Positions 60,879-64,000 of a stretch of DNA of 64,000 bases are shown in pieces. The stretch is from CAJXII01 sp965242915. Lineage in GTDB: Bacteria > Campylobacterota > Campylobacteria > Campylobacterales > Arcobacteraceae. Numbering within the stretch: the first letter of the stretch is position 1; every line of letters begins with the position of its first letter. The notes below the pieces were generated by a model. That model saw nothing but the letters and a program-made list of their open reading frames with translations. It was not told the DNA's origin and ran no database searches. Made by a program: the position numbers and the translations under genes. The stretch lies in contig CBDETN010000021.1 in assembly GCA_965242915.1 (NCBI GenBank), forward strand, positions 62,001-126,000. Reading direction: 5' to 3'.

Positions 60879-62867
60879 ATGGCATTAATTGACCTACAAA
60901 AAATAAACAAACAATATGATATAAAAGTAATTTTAAAAGATGTAAACTTTACTCTGCAAAAAGACCAAAGGGTGGCAATAATTGGACAAAATGGTCAAGG
61001 TAAATCTACCTTGATGAAAATCATTATGAGACAAGTTGAGCCTGACAGCGGTGAGATAGCTATTAATAAAAAACTTAAAATAGAGATGCTTGATCAGCAA
61101 CCTAAATTTAAAAGTGGTATTACAGTAAAAGATGCTATAGAAGAGCAGCTTGTAGATTTAAAAGCTGCAAAAACAAAATATGATGAAATATCAAAACAGC
61201 TTGAAACAGATTATGAAAATGAAGAACTTTTAAGGGAAGCCAGTGAAGTTGGTACATATTTAGATCATCACAATGCTTGGGATTTAGAAAATAAAGTCCA
61301 AAGAGTTTTAATGGAGTTTGACTTAAAAGCCTATGAAAACCAGGATGTATCACTTTTAAGCGGTGGAGAACAACGCAGAGTCGGACTTGCCGGATTAATT
61401 TTGAAAAAGCCTGATATCTTATTGTTGGATGAACCTACAAATCATCTTGATGTTTATATGGTTGAATTTTTAGAAGAACTTTTAGCTCGTGAAAATTTTA
61501 CTTTGATTTTTATCTCTCACGATAGATACTTTATGGATAATGTTGCTACTAATATTATCGAAATTGAAGATGGGAATCTAAGAAAGTTTCATGGTGGATA
61601 TTCTTCTTATTTAGAACAAAAGCAAAAATTACTTGAAGATATGCAAAAAAATCATGATAATTTAGTAAGAGAGTTAAGAGCAGAAGCACACTGGATGCAA
61701 CATGGTGTTACAGCAAGAAGAAAAAGAAATGTATTGAGAAAAGATAATTATTTTGATTTAAAAGAGAGGGTCAAATCAAATCCTGCACGAATAAGAAAGA
61801 TGAGTTTAGATCTTCAAAGAGAAGCAAAATCATTTAATGACGGAGATACTTTAAATAAGAAAAAGATGTTATTTGAGCTTAATAATGTTTATTTGAGTTT
61901 AGGAAATAAAGAATTGATCAAAAATTTTACAACTAGAATTTTACAAAAAGACACTATTGCAATAGTGGGACCAAACGGAAGCGGAAAGTCAACGCTGTTA
62001 AAAGTATTTTTAGAAAGAATGAAAATAGATAAAGGCGATTTTAAAAAAGGCGATTTTAAAATAGGATACTTTGACCAAAATCGTGAAATGCTGGATGATG
62101 ATAAAACTATTATGCAAATCTTTTGTCCAAACGGTGGAGATAGAGTTATCTTGGACGATGGCAGAAACCTGCATGTTTTTGGATACTTAAAAAACTTTTT
62201 ATTCCCGCGAGAATATTTGGATAAAAAAGTCGGTGCATTGAGCGGTGGAGAGAAAAATAGAATAGCACTTGCCCTTCTCTTTACTAAAAAAGTTGATTGT
62301 TTAATAATGGATGAGCCTACAAACGACTTGGATATCCCAACTATTAATATTCTTGAAGAGTATTTGCGTTCTTTTCAAGGCGCTTTAATATTTGTATCTC
62401 ATGATAGATATTTTGTAGATAAAATTGCCAAAAAGCTATTTATTTTTAAAGGTGACGGGACCATTGAAGAAAGTTTTATACCATATAGTGAATATCTAAA
62501 TTGCCAAAAAGATGCTGATGATTTAAAGCTGCTTGAAAAACAAATTCAAGCAGAAAATGTAATTCCGCAGGTACGAGGACAAAAAGATGATAAAAAAATT
62601 ATCAAAGAAGAGGTTATCGAAGTTAAAAAGAAAATCACAAAACTAACTTACAATGATCAAAGAGAATATGACAGTTTACCTCATGAATTAGCTGAGTTAG
62701 AAGTTGAAATTGAGGATTTAAACAATTGTGTTATGAATCCCCAATGTTATCAAGAGTTAGGTCTTATAGAGATAACTAAGCAGCTAAATAGTAAAAATGA
62801 ACTTTATGAACAAAAAGTTGAAAGATTTTTGGAACTTGAAGAGTTAATTGAAAGTTTTATAAAATAA
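60879..62867 (+). CDS. ABC-F family ATPase (Uup/EttA-like)
   Basis: This ribosome-associated ABC-F ATPase has two nucleotide-binding domains in one chain. NBD1 has GQNGQGKST, signature LLSGGEQRRVGLA and ILLLDEPTNHLDV. NBD2 has GPNGSGKSTLL, LSGGEKNRIALALL and CLIMDEPTNDLDI. A linker of about 80 residues with charged helices lies between (QKNHDNLVRELRAEAHWMQHGVTARRKRN), and a coiled-coil C-terminal domain follows, the Uup-type layout. There are no membrane helices. The role is likely in translation. Confidence 0.93.
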   Translation: MALIDLQKINKQYDIKVILKDVNFTLQKDQRVAIIGQNGQGKSTLMKIIMRQVEPDSGEIAINKKLKIEMLDQQPKFKSGITVKDAIEEQLVDLKAAKTKYDEISKQLETDYENEELLREASEVGTYLDHHNAWDLENKVQRVLMEFDLKAYENQDVSLLSGGEQRRVGLAGLILKKPDILLLDEPTNHLDVYMVEFLEELLARENFTLIFISHDRYFMDNVATNIIEIEDGNLRKFHGGYSSYLEQKQKLLEDMQKNHDNLVRELRAEAHWMQHGVTARRKRNVLRKDNYFDLKERVKSNPARIRKMSLDLQREAKSFNDGDTLNKKKMLFELNNVYLSLGNKELIKNFTTRILQKDTIAIVGPNGSGKSTLLKVFLERMKIDKGDFKKGDFKIGYFDQNREMLDDDKTIMQIFCPNGGDRVILDDGRNLHVFGYLKNFLFPREYLDKKVGALSGGEKNRIALALLFTKKVDCLIMDEPTNDLDIPTINILEEYLRSFQGALIFVSHDRYFVDKIAKKLFIFKGDGTIEESFIPYSEYLNCQKDADDLKLLEKQIQAENVIPQVRGQKDDKKIIKEEVIEVKKKITKLTYNDQREYDSLPHELAELEVEIEDLNNCVMNPQCYQELGLIEITKQLNSKNELYEQKVERFLELEELIESFIK

Positions 62868-62895
62868 TTAAGCCATATAAAGATAAAATTACTAC

Positions 62896-63618
62896 ATGAA
62901 TAAGTTCTTAATATTAATCGTATTTATTATAGGCATTATGCTTACTTTTATTGTGTTAAATAATAATTATACACAAAATATAGATAAATTAAATGAACTA
63001 TATGTAAGTAATACCAGTATTATAAAAGACAATTCTATAAAAAGAATTAAAGAGGTGGAAAACAAATCCCTTAATGCATTACAAAAGTTAAAGAATAATA
63101 TAAATATTCAAGCTAATAATCTAATGTTATCCAAGAAAAGAATATCAAAAATTAGAAATAATTTAGATTTGTATAAAAAACAACAAATTGATAATTTTAT
63201 AAATGAACGAAAAAAAGATATTTTATTTATATCAAGAATTACAATAAGACAAAAACTGCTAAACAGCTTTTATCATACCAATAAATTAAATGGACTGCCT
63301 ACTTATAGAGAAATCTCTTTTTTTAACTTAAAAGGAAAAGAGATATATAAGAAATCAAGTATTGAATCTTTGAAAATGGATATATCTAAAAAGAAAAATA
63401 CCTATTGTCAAAAAGAAACTTATTTTAACGATATTGATAATTTACAAGAGGGACAAATATATATTTCCAAGACCGTAGGTTGCAAAAACAATAAAGATAT
63501 TATTAGAATAATTACACCTATATTTAGAAAGTTCAAAAAAGTCGGGTTTTTAAGTGCAGCAGTTGATTATAAGCATATTGATAAGATTAAAAAAGATTTA
63601 CAACATATAAAAGGATAA
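62896..63618 (+). CDS. Membrane-anchored coiled-coil sensor-like protein (hypothetical)
   Basis: The 240-residue protein has one N-terminal membrane helix (FLILIVFIIGIMLTFIVL), a long coiled coil (about 30-105) and a C-terminal alpha/beta part with REISFFNLKGKEIYKKSS and IIRIITPIFRKFKKVGFLSAAVDYKHI. The latter resembles half of a periplasmic Cache/PDC sensor domain (LRxxxPI-x-G-x-x-G-x-L-x-x-x-x-D pattern). There is no second membrane helix and no output domain, so it may be a truncated receptor or an accessory sensor. The gatB/YqeY gene follows after 3 bp. Confidence 0.72.
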   Translation: MNKFLILIVFIIGIMLTFIVLNNNYTQNIDKLNELYVSNTSIIKDNSIKRIKEVENKSLNALQKLKNNINIQANNLMLSKKRISKIRNNLDLYKKQQIDNFINERKKDILFISRITIRQKLLNSFYHTNKLNGLPTYREISFFNLKGKEIYKKSSIESLKMDISKKKNTYCQKETYFNDIDNLQEGQIYISKTVGCKNNKDIIRIITPIFRKFKKVGFLSAAVDYKHIDKIKKDLQHIKG

Positions 63619-63621
63619 AAA

Positions 63622-64000
63622 ATGAATTTAAAAGAACAATTAAAAAGTGATATGAAAGATGCTATGAGAGCAAAGGAAGTTGTAAAAAGAGATGCAATTA
63701 GATCAATCAATACAATGATTAAGCAAATTGAGGTTGATCAGAGAATTGAATTGAATGATGAAGATATAATCAAACTTATTCAAAAAGGTATTAAGCAAAG
63801 GGAAGAAGCGATTATTCAGTATAAAGAGGCTTCTAGAGATGATTTAGTAGCAACAGAACAAGAACAAATTGATATATTTACTTTATATCTACCAAAACAA
63901 CTTGATGATGATGAACTTGAAAGTATTATTCTTGCGATTATTAAAGAGTCTGGAGCTGCAAGTATGAAGGATATGGGTAAGGTTATGAATCCGGTTAAAG
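63622..64000 (+). CDS. GatB/YqeY-domain protein (3' end outside window)
   Basis: The visible 126 residues (MNLKEQLKSDMKDAMRAKEVVKRDAIRSI, QLDDDELESIILAII, GAASMKDMGKVM) match the YqeY family of about 150 residues. It is related to the tail domain of GatB and is thought to bind tRNA or act in tRNA-dependent amidation. An AAAGGATAAAA ribosome site precedes the ATG. The last 20 or so residues lie beyond the window. Confidence 0.93.
   Translation, partial: MNLKEQLKSDMKDAMRAKEVVKRDAIRSINTMIKQIEVDQRIELNDEDIIKLIQKGIKQREEAIIQYKEASRDDLVATEQEQIDIFTLYLPKQLDDDELESIILAIIKESGAASMKDMGKVMNPVK

Noticed and set aside
1..64000. CRISPR arrays, rRNA or tRNA genes
   Set aside because: No regularly spaced direct repeats and no rRNA or tRNA signatures were seen by eye; a tRNAscan and CRISPR search would settle this.

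Overview
The window is visibly AT-rich and reads as a chromosome segment of a Campylobacterota species, most likely Arcobacteraceae or a close relative. The evidence is the lineage-typical HobA replication factor, a PgbA-type surface protein, a FolP with a long N-terminal extension, a long-form DapD, a three-domain desulforubrerythrin, many TTG/GTG starts and Campylobacterota-like gene order. I see no rRNA, tRNA or CRISPR array.

Layout. 1-11592 is housekeeping: a DEAD-box helicase cut by the window edge, recO, clpA-clpS, then a rightward run of bioD, a pgbA-like gene, a glcD-type oxidase, yihY-like, fliP, a phosphodiesterase, bioB and a Kef-type antiporter. 11636-15540 is an IS3-family element split by an IS21-family element. 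An ORF6N pseudogene, an M16 peptidase and a desulforubrerythrin follow. 18144-22132 is the dapA / FabL-type reductase / pgsA / rseP / yggS operon. 22132-22768 is a scar of IS3 and IS256 pieces that beheads a sensor gene. 22779-29550 runs leftward: a hypothetical gene, trpC, a TPR lipoprotein, a YkgJ protein, a tRNA1(Val)-type methyltransferase, dapD and two ppk2 genes. 29640-31281 holds a histidine-kinase tail, an intact IS3 copy and an IS256 tail. 31298-35704 is a leftward gene set (truB, ispE, smpB, purU, trmL), then a CIRCE element and a dnaJ/cbpA gene.

The most unusual part is 35706-44180. It is a tight leftward run of nine genes between truB and the remains of uvrD: an ORF6N-PLD protein (split by a second IS21 copy), a membrane-anchored PD-(D/E)XK-like protein, two small proteins, a glycine-zipper membrane protein, a class III cyclase-like protein, a leucine-rich-repeat protein, a J-domain protein and an Mrr-like nuclease. 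It looks like a defence or signalling operon, and its last gene ends 1 bp before truB.

44298-48165 is a decay zone: hairpins, a uvrD fragment, an IstB fragment, a hybrid-kinase fragment, a small gene ending in a clamp-binding-like motif, and a CBS-GGDEF pseudogene. 48176-54189 returns to housekeeping (prmC, hemW; rppH, lysC, hobA, holB, folP). 54197-56755 has a CBS protein, a response regulator and a PAS protein truncated by IS256. 57587-64000 has ackA-pta, an ABC-F ATPase, a membrane-anchored protein and a partial YqeY gene.

The genome has been reshaped by at least three IS families. The apparent order is IS256, then IS3 next to or inside IS256, then IS21 inside IS3. All functions are inferred from reading the sequence; no database search was run.
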